The translations under genes and the position numbers were made by a program. A DNA stretch of 64,000 bases from Tetranychus cinnabarinus (Eukaryota; Arthropoda; Arachnida; Trombidiformes; Tetranychidae): contig WHVY01000004.1 of assembly GCA_022266195.1 (NCBI GenBank), positions 3,179,501 through 3,243,500 of the forward strand, written 5' to 3'. Shown here piece by piece: positions 1 to 10,895 of this stretch. Under the pieces are notes generated by a model. That model searched no databases. It saw only the letters and a program-made list of their open reading frames with translations, and was not told the origin of the DNA. Positions within the stretch are counted from its first letter, which is position 1. Each line of letters opens with the position of its first letter.

Positions 1-59
1 TCATGGTTTTTGGGCTTTAAATGGACGAGCAACATCTTATTCAAAAAGCAAAAATGCAA

Positions 60-350
60 AGAGTAATACGAAAGGTTCGAAAATTTAGGTTAATAGTTGA
101 GACTTGGTGGGTTTGTAGGGGCATAAAAACTGATTGCATTGGTACTATTAGATAATTCGTACGATTTTCAGTTTTTGAAAAAACCCAGCCCAAAGGTGAA
201 ACTTCGAAGGGCCTTTTGTTCATCTTTGGAAGAAGATTTTGTCATTTTCCTCGTTTTCTCGATGAACAACGAGGAAAATGATCTTATTTATAGACATAAA
301 ATTTTATCTTTTTTTAAAACAGGTCAAGCTGAATTTTCAGTTCAACCAAT
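60..350. repeat. Diverged single arm related to the foldback element at 31.8-32.5 kb
   Basis: The stretch around 105-135 (GGGGCATAAAAACTGA) and the following segments (CTTCGA, CATTTTCCT, ATTTTCAGTT in the same order) align by eye with the left arm of the foldback element at 31790-32088. In the minus-strand reading frame both keep the residues SVFMPL and a TH-V-T pattern. Only one arm is visible, so the second arm is absent or lies beyond the window start. A small extra palindrome (CATTTTCCTCG...CGAGGAAAATG) lies at about 242-283. Confidence 0.6.
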
Positions 351-638
351 CGCTTTCTGTGACCGTAAGAGTTACCGGACAAACAAGTTGATCATAAAAA
401 TTATTGCAAAATTGATAGATTAATTACTTTTCCAATTTTTTTCCAAAACGGTTCTCTTGATTTTGGCCATACTACTTTATTATGAGCTACAATATAATGC
501 ATTATTAGCGCATTCAAAATTCTACGTAACTAAATAATCATGAAATGAAAACAAAAGATTGATGCAAATTAAATTTATTTCTTGATTATTTTTCAATGAT
601 TTTTTGATTTCACTTTGATTTACTGAATATAAGTTTGG

Positions 639-1589
639 TTAGCTTTCAAATGTAACATTATTTTCAGTGTAAACTGTAAGAGCGTCAACATCAACTTGCA
701 GGTCAAAGACACTGGTAGATGCATCAATACTTATAGTTGAATCACCTAAAACAAAAGGAGTAGCCCATGTGCATATTTCTCGATTAATAAAGGCCGGTTC
801 TATGAGTTGCTGATCGACAGATATTCGTTGAGTACCATTGATAATGAAGCCATCAAAGATCACATGATTTCGCCAGTAAAGATGACATTTAAATTGTAAT
901 TGGATTCCATCTTTTCTCGATAGAGTTAGAGTTAAAGCCACTCCGTCAAAATTGTCCTTCCAATAATAAATTTGATAATGAATTTGTTTATCGGTTTGTT
1001 CAAAAGTGAACAAGACATCATCATTACCGTGAATGTTATTGCAGCACTTAAGATATTGAGCATGATAGTCCGGAAACAGACTAGTGTCTTGAGCAACTAA
1101 GGTCTCCACTGAATCATCATAGAGTGTTATTGATTGTTTACTTGCTTTGAACAGATCTACTCGCTTTGGCCATTCACCATCATTAATTGTGAGAGTCCAA
1201 GTACAGGATAAAACACCCTCTTCGTAAGACGATGATCCACTCGTTGAATTGTAGGTTCCTCGCTCAAACCTTGTATCGATTGACCCATTAGACGATTTAT
1301 AACAAGTGTATATATTTCCAAGAACTGTAAGTTGTTTAATGAGTACTTTGAGTGTCTTTTCATCATCTGGTGCTACATTGTAGACTTTTAGTGTTAATTG
1401 AAGATGATCATATTCACCAAAGACTGGAAGCGCTTTGAACTCAGCTGTAATCAGATTATTTTTGGAGCAAAAACCAGAGCCATTACTTGATATGCAATAT
1501 GTTTTAGTGAAACATTCATCATCACATTTAATTGCGGCTTCAGCTTAGGAAGTAATTAAGATAAAAACGAACAAAAATGAGAAACACAT
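639..1589 (-). pseudogene. Array copy 1: secreted ten-Cys family, killed by a stop in the signal peptide
   Basis: Reading from the ATG at 1589, the frame runs to the stop at 639 with one interruption: a TAA at the end of the signal peptide, just before the residues AEA where the intact copies have VEA. The rest of the frame is open and keeps the family's cysteines (DECF...YCIS, CYKSS, SCTW, KCCNN, KCH, ICTWATP). The usual upstream ATG is GTC here, so only the internal Met of the leader remains. The protein would end in NNVTFES, without the hydrophobic tail of copies 4 and 5. It is a recent nonsense pseudogene, a polymorphic null or, least likely, a readthrough gene. Function unknown. Confidence 0.75.
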
Positions 1590-2209
1590 TTTGATGACTC
1601 CACAAGAATTGGCAAGTTGCGCTACTTAACTGGCACTTTTAAAGGGTTGAAATTGAATGATGAATACATAAATTTCATATATATTGCTTGATTTTATCTG
1701 TTAGTGAATCAAATTTATGTCCTTCTTTGTCTTCGACGTCGAAATCTTGTCGATACTTAAGCGATCCGCATTGTTTTCAGGTGCACATCTCGAAAAAATC
1801 AGATCTCCCTCGAAGTTTTATCTCGCAGTTTGATGCGTTTAAATTGTGATTAACGGAAAAATTCACAAATAATTTTCATCGCATATCGATTGATTTTATC
1901 ATCTATTTTTAATAAATACAAATTTTTGTTATCTTAAAAATTCCATGTTTATTACTTGATATATTTGTGAACATTGGAATCTGCCAAATTCATACTTTAA
2001 ATGCAATGTTTAATTTGGAAAATGGTAGACACATACATGGGCTTTTGAGTGGAAAAAAAAATTCAAGGCTGATACTGATTATCTAGTTATTTTAATCGTC
2101 GTTAAATCAACGATCAAAATCTCATTTTAATTTTTTGTTTTTAGAAAATGAATTTTCCATTTCTGAATCGCGCTTTTTAATGTCGAATAATCTGATGAAA
2201 GTCAGTTTA

Positions 2210-3182
2210 TCAACAAGTCATTGCAATTTGAAACAAAACTGCAAAAGCAATCAAAATGAAGCTCAAATTGAGCAAATGTGATGAATTTTTCAATGTAACT
2301 CCTTTTTCAGTGTAAACTGTGGTACTGTCAAATTGGACTTGCAAGTCAAAGATGGAGGCATCAAGGCTGACTCTTGAGTCGCCCAAAACAAACGGAGTAG
2401 CCCATGAACATATTTCGGAGTAGATCACTTCTGGTTCTATAAACTCGTTCAGCACCACTGGTGATAAGACCATCTACGCTTGTATCACATTTAAATTGCA
2501 ATTTGATTCCATCTTTTCTCGTTAGAGTTAAAGTAACTTTTTTACCATTATATTCCCAATAATAAAGTCGATAACGTATTTGGTTTTCGGTTTGGTCGAA
2601 AGTGACCAGAAAATTATTATCGCCGTAAACCTTATTACAGCACTTAAGATATCGAGCATGATAAATTGGTAGTTGGCTAGTTTCTTGAGCGAGTTTCGTG
2701 AGTCGTTATAGAGTGCTATTGATTCTGTGGTGTATGTGATTAGATCTACATACGATGGCCAGATAGGATCATTAATATTGAAAGTCCAGGTGCAGGATAC
2801 TTTCCTTGTAATATGAAGATCCAGTTATCAAACTGGTGGATTCTCGATCAAATCTCGCCTCAGTTGATCCAGAAGACGATTTGTAGCCAGTTTAAACATT
2901 TGAGGAAAGGGCAGATTGTTCAATGCTCACTTCGATTGTTTTTTCTTCATCTGATCCCACATTATAACCTTTTAGGGTTAATTGAAGATAATCGTATTTA
3001 CCAAAAACTGGAACCACTTTGAATTGAGCTGTAACCAGATTATTGTTCGAGCAAACGCCAGAGCCATCACTTGATATACAATATGTTGCAATTAAACACT
3101 CATCATTGCATGAAGTTTTAGCTTCAACTTGGAAATTAATTAGGATAAAAATGAATAAAAACGAGAAACACATTTTAATCAT
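2210..3182 (-). pseudogene. Array copy 2: secreted ten-Cys family, multiply disrupted
   Basis: The N-terminal part (2892-3182) has a good signal peptide (MIKMCFSFLF) and the DECL...YCISSDGSGVC block. It stops at a TAA where the intact copies have the Tyr of VYTCYKSS, and the Cys of that motif is Gly. Further reading is broken by a frameshift near 2807, another near 2697 and a deletion near 2470. The C-terminal part (2210-2473) is again open, with EICSWATPFVLGDS and the hydrophobic tail. Several independent lesions make this a true pseudogene, older than the damage in copy 1. Confidence 0.85.
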
Positions 3183-3967
3183 TTTCTACGAGAACTGAAA
3201 AGTTTTAGCACTTTCAAAGGATTGGAATCGACTAATGGATGATTGAAAAATTGATTTGTCAATTTCATTTCATATTGATTAATTTTTATCGGTTGATGAA
3301 TTCAATATGTGTTCCCATTCAAACCCAGATATTATCAATCATTAAATATTGGCATCTTTTCGTTACATAAGCGCTCTGCATTGTTTTCAAGTGCACATCT
3401 TGATATAATCAAATCTCCTTCCAAGTTTTATCGCTCAGTTAGATAATTTCAAAGCTTTTGGACCAACTATTAATAGTGAATAACAAAAACGCAGGGAATT
3501 TTTATCACATATCGATTATTTTTAAAGTAACATGTTTATCATCATTGAATATTGGAACCGTCTTGTTTCATAAGTCAAATGCAACGTTGAAAATAGTAAA
3601 CAGATTTTTGTAGTTAATTGTGCAGAATCAATTACTTTATCGAATAAACTTTTAGTTTAACAAACGATCTAAGTTGGATTCTTCATTTTTGCTTTTGGAA
3701 TTTCAATTTTGCTTGTGTCTGCTTTGGATGATGAACTATTGATAGAGGTCAGTTTATGAAACCAATGCATGATTTCTGGTTGGTCATTGAAAGGCTTTGA
3801 ATCTTGAATTTTATAATAAATCTTGAGGAAGTCAAATCTTTCTCACTGAAATGAAAACTCAAGATTAATGCAATTTAAATTTATTTGTTGATGAAATTTT
3901 TAAAGGCCAGTTAATTTGATTCTGTATGAAATGAGTCACCTAAACTTTGTGCATCATCATTTGCTAA

Positions 3968-4921
3968 CTAAGAGATTGTTGAATCTTTCAATGTAACATC
4001 TTTTTCAGTGTAAACTTCGATAAAACCTGCTTCCACTTGCAAGTCAAAGACACTTTTAGATACATCAATACTGATTCTTGAGTCACCCAAAACAAAAGGA
4101 GTGGCCCATGAGCATATTTCACGTTTGATCACGGAGGATTCTATTAGTTGATGTTCGACGTAAGTGTAGTCAGTACCATTGATAATAAAACTTCTTAAAC
4201 TTGAATGCAGCCAACATTCAAATTTTAACTTGATTCCATCTTTTCGCGTTAGAGTTAGAGTCACTTCATCAAAAACGTCTTTTAAATAATACAGTTGATA
4301 GCGTATTTGGTTTACGGTTTTGTCCAAAGTGAACAGAACCTCATCATTACCATGAAACTTATTGCAGCACCTAAGATATTGAGTGTGAATACTTGGAAAT
4401 AAACTATTTTCTTGAGCAACTAAGACTTCCTTTGAGTCGTCATAGAGTGTTATTAATCGTGTACTGTCTTTGAAGAGATCTATTCGCTTTGGCCAGGCAT
4501 CATCATTAATCTTGAGAGTCCAAGAACAGGATAAAACACCCTCTTCGTAAGACGATGATCCAGTTGTTAAACTGTAGGTTCCTATAGCATATCTTGACTC
4601 AGTTGACCCATTAGACGATTTATAACAAGTGTAGGTATTTCCAAGAACGAAATGTTGCTTAATGATTACTTTGAGTGTCTTTTCATCATCTGGTGCTACA
4701 TTGTAGCCTTTCAGGGTTATTTGAAGGTGATCATAGTGACCAAAGACTGGAATCACTTTAAATTGAGCTGTTACCAGGTTATTGTTTGAGCAAACACCAG
4801 AACCATCACTTGATATACAATATGTTTTAGTTAAACACTCATCTTTACATGAAATTTCAGCTTCAACTTGAAAATTAGTCAAGACAAAAATGAACCAAAA
4901 TGAGAAATACATTTTAATCAT
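3968..4921 (-). CDS. Array copy 3: secreted ten-Cys protein without C-terminal tail
   Basis: Single-exon frame of 317 aa; family not recognised. A signal peptide (MIKMYFSFWFIFVLTNFQVEA) is followed by a Cys-rich N-terminal block (SCKDECL...YCISSDGSGVC), then CYKSS, SCSW, RCCNK, ECW and EICSWATPFVLGDS. That gives ten cysteines in the mature protein, so five disulfides are possible. It has several NGS/NGT-type glycosylation sites. Unlike copies 4 and 5 it stops after VTLKDSTIS and has no hydrophobic C terminus, so I infer free secretion rather than membrane anchoring. It shares orientation and a roughly 1.6-1.8 kb repeat spacing with its neighbours. No enzyme motif is visible. Confidence 0.85.
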   Translation of the reverse strand: MIKMYFSFWFIFVLTNFQVEAEISCKDECLTKTYCISSDGSGVCSNNNLVTAQFKVIPVFGHYDHLQITLKGYNVAPDDEKTLKVIIKQHFVLGNTYTCYKSSNGSTESRYAIGTYSLTTGSSSYEEGVLSCSWTLKINDDAWPKRIDLFKDSTRLITLYDDSKEVLVAQENSLFPSIHTQYLRCCNKFHGNDEVLFTLDKTVNQIRYQLYYLKDVFDEVTLTLTRKDGIKLKFECWLHSSLRSFIINGTDYTYVEHQLIESSVIKREICSWATPFVLGDSRISIDVSKSVFDLQVEAGFIEVYTEKDVTLKDSTIS

Positions 4922-5488
4922 TTTGTAACAAATTTTAACACTTTTAAAGGATTGGAATTGAATAATGAATGACGGAAAACATAATTGATTGAATCAAGTC
5001 TATGTTACTCTTTAAACTTCGATGTTTATCATTATAAGATATTGGCATCTTTTCGCTACATAAACGATCTGCATTGTTTGGACTAATAATGGATAATCAT
5101 TTTCATCTTGCATGAGTACATCTTGATATGCTCGAATCTCCCTACAAGTTTTATCACAACATGAAAACATTCAGGCATAAATTTTATCACATATCAATTG
5201 ATTTTTTCCATAATCTTACATATTGTTAGTGAATAAAAATCTCTGTTATCTTCAAACTCCCATGTTCATTGCTTTATTCATAATAAAATATCTTCTGGTT
5301 TCATAAGTTAGATGCAATATTTCAGCTGAAAAATAGCAATCAGATTCATGTGAGGTTAATGTGCAGAAGAGTTTTAATTGGGAAACAAGTAATCAAGATT
5401 TGTTATCAAAACTGTTATTAATTATCAATTGCTTTTAGTAAGCTAACTTTCATTGTATATTAAAGCATATTAAAGTTGTTTCAGTTTA

Positions 5489-6505
5489 TTAAAAGATTGA
5501 AGTTATTTGAAACAAAACTGCAAAAGCCACCAAAATGAAGCTCGATTGGACCAAATGCGACGAATTTTTCAATGTAACATCTTTTTCAGTGTAAACTGTG
5601 CCAATGTTATCTTCCACTTTCAAGTCAAAGACACTTGTAGATGCATCGATACTAATTTTTGAATTGCCCAAAACAAAAGGAGTAGCCCATGAGCATATTT
5701 CATGATAGATGACGGTTGGCTGTATAAGTTGTTTATCCAGCGAAAATAGTTGACTACCATTACTAATATAGCCTTTTAATTTAACTGAAATAAGATCACA
5801 CGCAAATTTTAATTCGATTCCATCTTTCCTCGTTAGAGTTACAGTCACATCATTGCCATTGACTTTCCAATAATAAAGTTGATAATGTATTTGCTTTTTG
5901 GTTTGATCAAAAGTCAGCAGAAACTTATCATTACCATGAACCTTCTTGCAGCATTTAAGATATTGAGCGTGATATATTGGGAGTTGACTAGTATTTTGAG
6001 CAACTGTGGCTTTCTGAGAGTCGTCATAGAGTGTTATTGATTGATAACTGTCTTTGAACATGTCTACATCTTGTGGCCAGATAGAATCATAAACGTTGAA
6101 AATCCAAGAACAGTGTAAAATACCATCCATGTAATACGATGATCCAGTTGGTGTACTGTAGATGTCTCGATCAAACCTTGCATAAGTTGATCCGAGAGAC
6201 GATTTATAGCAAGTGTATACATTTGAAGAATAGCCTGGTTTGTCAAAGCTCAACTTCATTGTTTTTTCATCATCGGCTGCTAAATTATAACCTTTCAGGG
6301 TTATTTGAAGATAATCATAGTCACCAAAGACTGGAATCACTTTAAATTGAGCTGTAACCAGATTATTTTTTGAGCAAACACCAGAACCATCACTTGATAT
6401 ACAATAAGTTTTGGTTAAACACTCATCGTTACATAAATTTTTAGCTTCAACTTGAGGATTAATCAGGATGCAAATGAACAAAAACGAGAAACACTTTTTA
6501 ATCAT
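5489..6505 (-). CDS. Array copy 4: secreted ten-Cys protein with hydrophobic C-terminal tail
   Basis: Single-exon gene. I take the ATG at 6505 (MIKKCFSFLF), which places the hydrophobic leader at the N terminus; the frame extends further only to a GTG. About 338 aa. The cysteine plan matches copy 3: DECL...YCISSDGSGVC, CYKSS, HCSW, KCCKK, ACDL, EICSWATP. The C terminus (NSSHLVQSSFILVAFAVLF...) is a small-residue site followed by a hydrophobic stretch with almost no basic tail, which resembles a GPI-attachment signal. I infer a cell-surface or secreted role; the function is unknown. Asn-X-Ser/Thr sites are frequent. Confidence 0.85.
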   Translation of the reverse strand: MIKKCFSFLFICILINPQVEAKNLCNDECLTKTYCISSDGSGVCSKNNLVTAQFKVIPVFGDYDYLQITLKGYNLAADDEKTMKLSFDKPGYSSNVYTCYKSSLGSTYARFDRDIYSTPTGSSYYMDGILHCSWIFNVYDSIWPQDVDMFKDSYQSITLYDDSQKATVAQNTSQLPIYHAQYLKCCKKVHGNDKFLLTFDQTKKQIHYQLYYWKVNGNDVTVTLTRKDGIELKFACDLISVKLKGYISNGSQLFSLDKQLIQPTVIYHEICSWATPFVLGNSKISIDASTSVFDLKVEDNIGTVYTEKDVTLKNSSHLVQSSFILVAFAVLFQITSIF

Positions 6506-7325
6506 TTTGTAAAAGCTGTAAAGTTTTAACACTTGGTTTGATACTTTTAAAGCTTCGGAATCGACTAATTAATAAAAAAAAATTAAGGCGTAAATTTTAT
6601 CAAATTTTGATTGTTTTGATCGGCTATTTTCTAATGAATCAAATCTATCTTCCCATTAAAAACATGATCATTCCGTTTTCATCATTAACCATTGGAATCT
6701 TATCATTTCATAAGTTAAATGCAATGTTTCATTGGAAAAATAGTAATCAGATTTGTAATAGGGAAACAGGTAATCAAGATCTATGATCAAAGCTGTTACT
6801 AATTAGCAATTGCCTTTATTAAATCAACTTGCAATTAGTATACAATCAAAGTTTTTTTTTAACTTTATATTTTTTTATTTCGGATTTGCGTCTTTAAATG
6901 ATAAACCATTTGATAAAGGTAAATTTATGAGCAAGTCACTGAAATGGAATTATTTAGGCATAAATTTTATCACATATCGATTGATTTTTCCATAATTTTA
7001 GTGAATCAAATCGCTGTTATCTTTAAAACTCTCATGTTTATCACTTTATTCATGGTTAAATATCTTTCGAATCTTCTGCTTTCATAAGTTAGATGCAATG
7101 TTTTATTGGAAAATAGTAATCAGATTAATGTGCAGAAGAGCTGCAATGGGGAAACAGGTAATCAAGATCTGTGATAGAAATTGCTTTTACATTGCATTGT
7201 ATTAACTTTTAATATAACAAACGAGTCTCATTTTTTTAATTTATGCTTATCGAATTTTGATTTTTCCTTTTCTGATTTTTGCATTTCGATGATAAACCAT
7301 TTTATTTCTATCAGTTTCTGTCAGC

Positions 7326-8345
7326 TTATTTACAAACAGATGCTATTTGAAACAAAACTGCAAAAGCAATCAAAGTGAAGCTCAATTTGACCAAATGTGA
7401 TGAATTTTTCAATGAAACATCTTTCTCGGTGTAAACTGCGCCTCTGTCATTTTCCACTAGCAATTCAAAGACAGTGGTAGATGCATCAATACTGATCCTT
7501 GAATCACCTATAACAAAAGGAGTGGCCCATGAACATATTTCCGAATAGTAGACGTATGGTTGTATAAATTGTTGATCGACAGAAATAAGTTCAGTACCAT
7601 TTATAATATAGCCTTTTAACAGATTTGAATTATGATAACATTCAAACTTTAATTTGGTTCCATCTTTTCTCGTCAGAGTTACAGTCGCTTCATTAGTGTA
7701 TCCCCAATAATAAAGTCGATAACGTATTTGCTTTTCGACTTGGTTAAAAGTGAGTAGAAACTTATCATTACCATGAACCTTATTACAGCACTTGAGGTAT
7801 TGAGCGTGATAAATTGGGAGTTGACTAGTGTTTTGAGCAACTATGACTTTGTGTGAACCGTTGTAGATTGCTATTGATTGGGAACTGTCTTGAAACAGAT
7901 CTACGCCCTTCGGCCAGATGGAATCATAAATATTGAAAGTCCAGGTACAGGATAAAACACCTTCCATGTAAGACGATGATCCCGTTTTTAAACTGAAGAC
8001 GTCTCGATCAAACCTTGCATAAGTTGACCCAGTAGACGATTTATAACAAGTGTACACATTTTTGAGAGAACCAGGTTGTTCAAAGCTTACTCTGATTGTT
8101 TTTTCATCAGCTGGTGCTACATTAAAGCCTTTCAGTGTTAGTTGAAGATAATCGTATGTACCAAAGTCTGGAACCACTTTGAATTGAGCTGTAACCAGAT
8201 TATTTTTTGAGCAAACACCAGAACCATCACTTGATAAACAATATGTTTTAGTTAAACACTCATCATTACATGAATTTTTAGCTTCAACTTGAGAAGTAGC
8301 TAAGATGAAGATGAACAAAAACAAGAAACACATTTTAATCATCAT
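7326..8345 (-). CDS. Array copy 5: secreted ten-Cys protein with hydrophobic C-terminal tail
   Basis: Single-exon gene of about 339 aa read from the ATG at 8345; a tandem-neighbour Met one codon on is an alternative, and upstream the frame reaches only GTG/TTG. It has signal peptide MIKMCFLFLFIFILATSQVEA, then DECL...YCLSSDGSGVC, CYKSS, SCTW, KCCNK, ECYHN and EICSWATP. The tail NSSHLVKLSFTLIAFAVLF is again like a GPI signal. It is the most upstream intact copy of the array. The flanking DNA of each unit carries a shared motif (GCAATGTTTCATTGGAAAAA near 6720, 7100 and 8570), so whole units including flanks were duplicated. Confidence 0.85.
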   Translation of the reverse strand: MMIKMCFLFLFIFILATSQVEAKNSCNDECLTKTYCLSSDGSGVCSKNNLVTAQFKVVPDFGTYDYLQLTLKGFNVAPADEKTIRVSFEQPGSLKNVYTCYKSSTGSTYARFDRDVFSLKTGSSSYMEGVLSCTWTFNIYDSIWPKGVDLFQDSSQSIAIYNGSHKVIVAQNTSQLPIYHAQYLKCCNKVHGNDKFLLTFNQVEKQIRYRLYYWGYTNEATVTLTRKDGTKLKFECYHNSNLLKGYIINGTELISVDQQFIQPYVYYSEICSWATPFVIGDSRISIDASTTVFELLVENDRGAVYTEKDVSLKNSSHLVKLSFTLIAFAVLFQIASVCK

Positions 8346-8634
8346 ACAAACACTGAAAAGTTTCAACACCTAGTTTGACACTTTAAAGCATCGAAATTGA
8401 CTAATTAATAAAGAAAAAATTGAGGTGTAAATTTTATCACATATTGATTGATTTTATCCACCATTTTCCAAGGAATCGAATCTACCTTTTTCTGTAAAAC
8501 TTGTTCAATCCATGTTCATTGCTTTGTCTAATATAAATCATCGCAATCTACTGGTTCCAAAAGTTGAATGCAATGTTTCATTGGAAAAATAGTAATCAGA
8601 TTGCAACATTTATGCAACATCTTTTTGACAGTTT

Positions 8635-8722
8635 TGATTCTATCTTTTCTGGTTAAAACTTCAGTCACTTCTTTATTACAATCGCATTTCCAGAGAAAAG
8701 TCGATAACATATTTGTGCAAAA
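8635..8722 (-). pseudogene. Array relic 6: short fragment of the same family
   Basis: Read on the minus strand, the segment resembles the central part of the family: CAAATATGTTATCGACTTTT corresponds to QIRYRLY in the intact copies, and about 40 bp later ACCAGAAAAGATAGAATC corresponds to LTRKDGI. Nothing recognisable of the 5' or 3' parts is attached. It sits next to the shared flank motif at about 8567. It is best read as the remnant of a sixth unit. Confidence 0.6.
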
Positions 8723-8784
8723 GTTCAATAGTCTTCACTTATGCCCGAAATTAATTATTATAAAAATTGGTCAATTTCAATAAA

Positions 8785-10895
8785 CTTCAAATATTCAAAT
8801 TTGGCCTTTACTTGGTTCTTCAACTAATAAGATACAATCTTAATATGCTAAACATGATGGACCAAAGGATCTAAATTTAAGAGTGTCAAGTTCCCAACAT
8901 GCCTCATTCCTGAAATCCATTGAATAACCAGAAAAGTATTGTAAGCTAACATGACTCTTGGTAATTCATAGGGTTGATATCACATATCATCACGTATCTC
9001 ATATCCTTCATCCCTCTGTGACCGAGGGTTAAACCGGTTGCATGTCCAGGTTCACCTCAGATCGGTTACAAGCATCAAAACATGAATTGTATTATTAATA
9101 TTTTCAATGAGATCCGATAATGATTTTTCAACTTATTAATTTTCCTTTATTATTCAATCGGTTTACAGTTTAATTGAAGATCATTTTTTATTTATAGTTT
9201 ACTTCAATGCATAACCAGCATTTCATTGTCAATAAATGTATTTGTAATAATTGTAATAATGATCACAATTGTAATGGTAATAGAAGTGGTTTTATTAATA
9301 ATTATAATTGTCGAGGAAAAAAGTCAGGTTATATGGACATTGTATTTTAATTATTGATTCAATTGGTGAATTGAAGATGCACTTGATTCCCAGCACCTAA
9401 AGATAGTTAATATAATTAGCATGAGAAAGTGAATCAATCAGTGAATCTCTTTAGTCTTACGCTTTTTTATCATTAATTCATCTTTGCGCACATTTACAAT
9501 ATGATTAATTTAGTTTAATGAGGGAACAAAATTAAGTAACAAAACTGATGTTTCCACCGGTCATTTGTTTCCATTGGGTTGAATCATTTTTTTTGTTGCT
9601 CTTCCGGCCTTTTATGCTTATTATCATTATTAACGGTTTTAACGGTATTAAAGGGTCACAATTGTAATTGTTAAGACGTACAAAGTGTAATTGGTTTGGG
9701 AATCCAACAGTAATTAATTTAAACACTTAGTAGGCAAGAGTTGGAAAGAGATGGGAGGACAAGAGAGTACAAAAAAAGATGAGCTTTTATCTCAAGGAAT
9801 TGGGCAAAATTAGAGATTGAGGAAAAAAATAGAAATAAGTTCATATTACATACAAAATATAATAATTAATTAATTACTTTTCAATTTAAATCTGACGAGG
9901 AAAACCTTTCAGTTTCATTTGATTAGAATCGATTACTGATCGTTGCTTTGTTTTTACATGTTTGTGTATCTGACAAATGAAATACAAAATATCATTTCTC
10001 TTTATAATAGTAAACCAGATTTTCAGCTTTTTTATCAGGATGACACATTTTTCAGTTAAAGGTATAAATATAATCGAGAGAAGAAAAAAAAAGATAAAGA
10101 AAACTCAGTAAATGAGTTGCATGGAAAATAAGTGTAAAAATTTTGCATTTGAGTAGCAAAGTCCTTAAGTATTTCAATGGAGTTGATTTTCAAGGAATCT
10201 CAAAGTTACTTTTAGATTAAGGCAAACTTGCGTTTATTTCAATGGATTCTGGTCAGAAGGTGGAAAAGGCTTTTCCTTTCCTTCGGAAATTTGTTCTTCC
10301 AAAAGTGGTCTTTCATGAAAAGAGTGGATTTAGACAAAAAAAGAGGACGGAATTTGCTAACCAAAAATGCAAAATAATTTCGTTAATACATTCTTGTCAT
10401 AGGAAAAAAGAGAGGACAAAAGGTGGACATTACTATTAATTGCTTAAGGATCATGAAGAGGTGATGTAAAGGGAGACAAAAAAGTCGATTGGCGATGATG
10501 GTAATAATAGTGAACATGAACATGAAGATGAAAATGGTATAATGATGATTAGAGGGAAAAATGATTAGAGGAAGACATATGTTGATTATAAAGGAGATTC
10601 AATTTGTTTTGTTGTAGACACAAAAAAAAGGATAAAGTTGATTTTGGGTGAATGATGGTCAAGTGATGGTGAAATATTGATGACAATGGTAGTGATGATC
10701 ATGATGAATATTAAGTTGATGTTAATTTGTGTTGTATATTATCTGATAATTTGTTTCCAACATGAGTAAAAAGATTGATCCCGTGTTTTCTTAGCCCGTC
10801 TTTTTAGCCCGAGTAGTTTTGTTTATGTGCTTTTAATGTTTAACATGTTTCTTTTGTTTTTAGTTGCGCATGAGTTGAGTTGAGTCAAGCATTGG
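8785..10895. other. Intergenic region and 3' flank of grainyhead; no gene seen
   Basis: AT-rich DNA between the gene array and grainyhead. I see no convincing exon. GA/AT-rich simple sequence (runs of GATGATGG, AATGATGATT) fills about 10490-10700. The part next to 10895 is presumably the grainyhead 3' UTR. Confidence 0.5.

Noticed and set aside
139..423. 94-codon plus-strand frame at the window start
   Set aside because: It overlaps the diverged foldback arm and contains a small palindrome; no protein family or start context supports it.
8990..9070. tRNA-like GGTTCACC segment
   Set aside because: No cloverleaf with acceptor and anticodon stems could be drawn.
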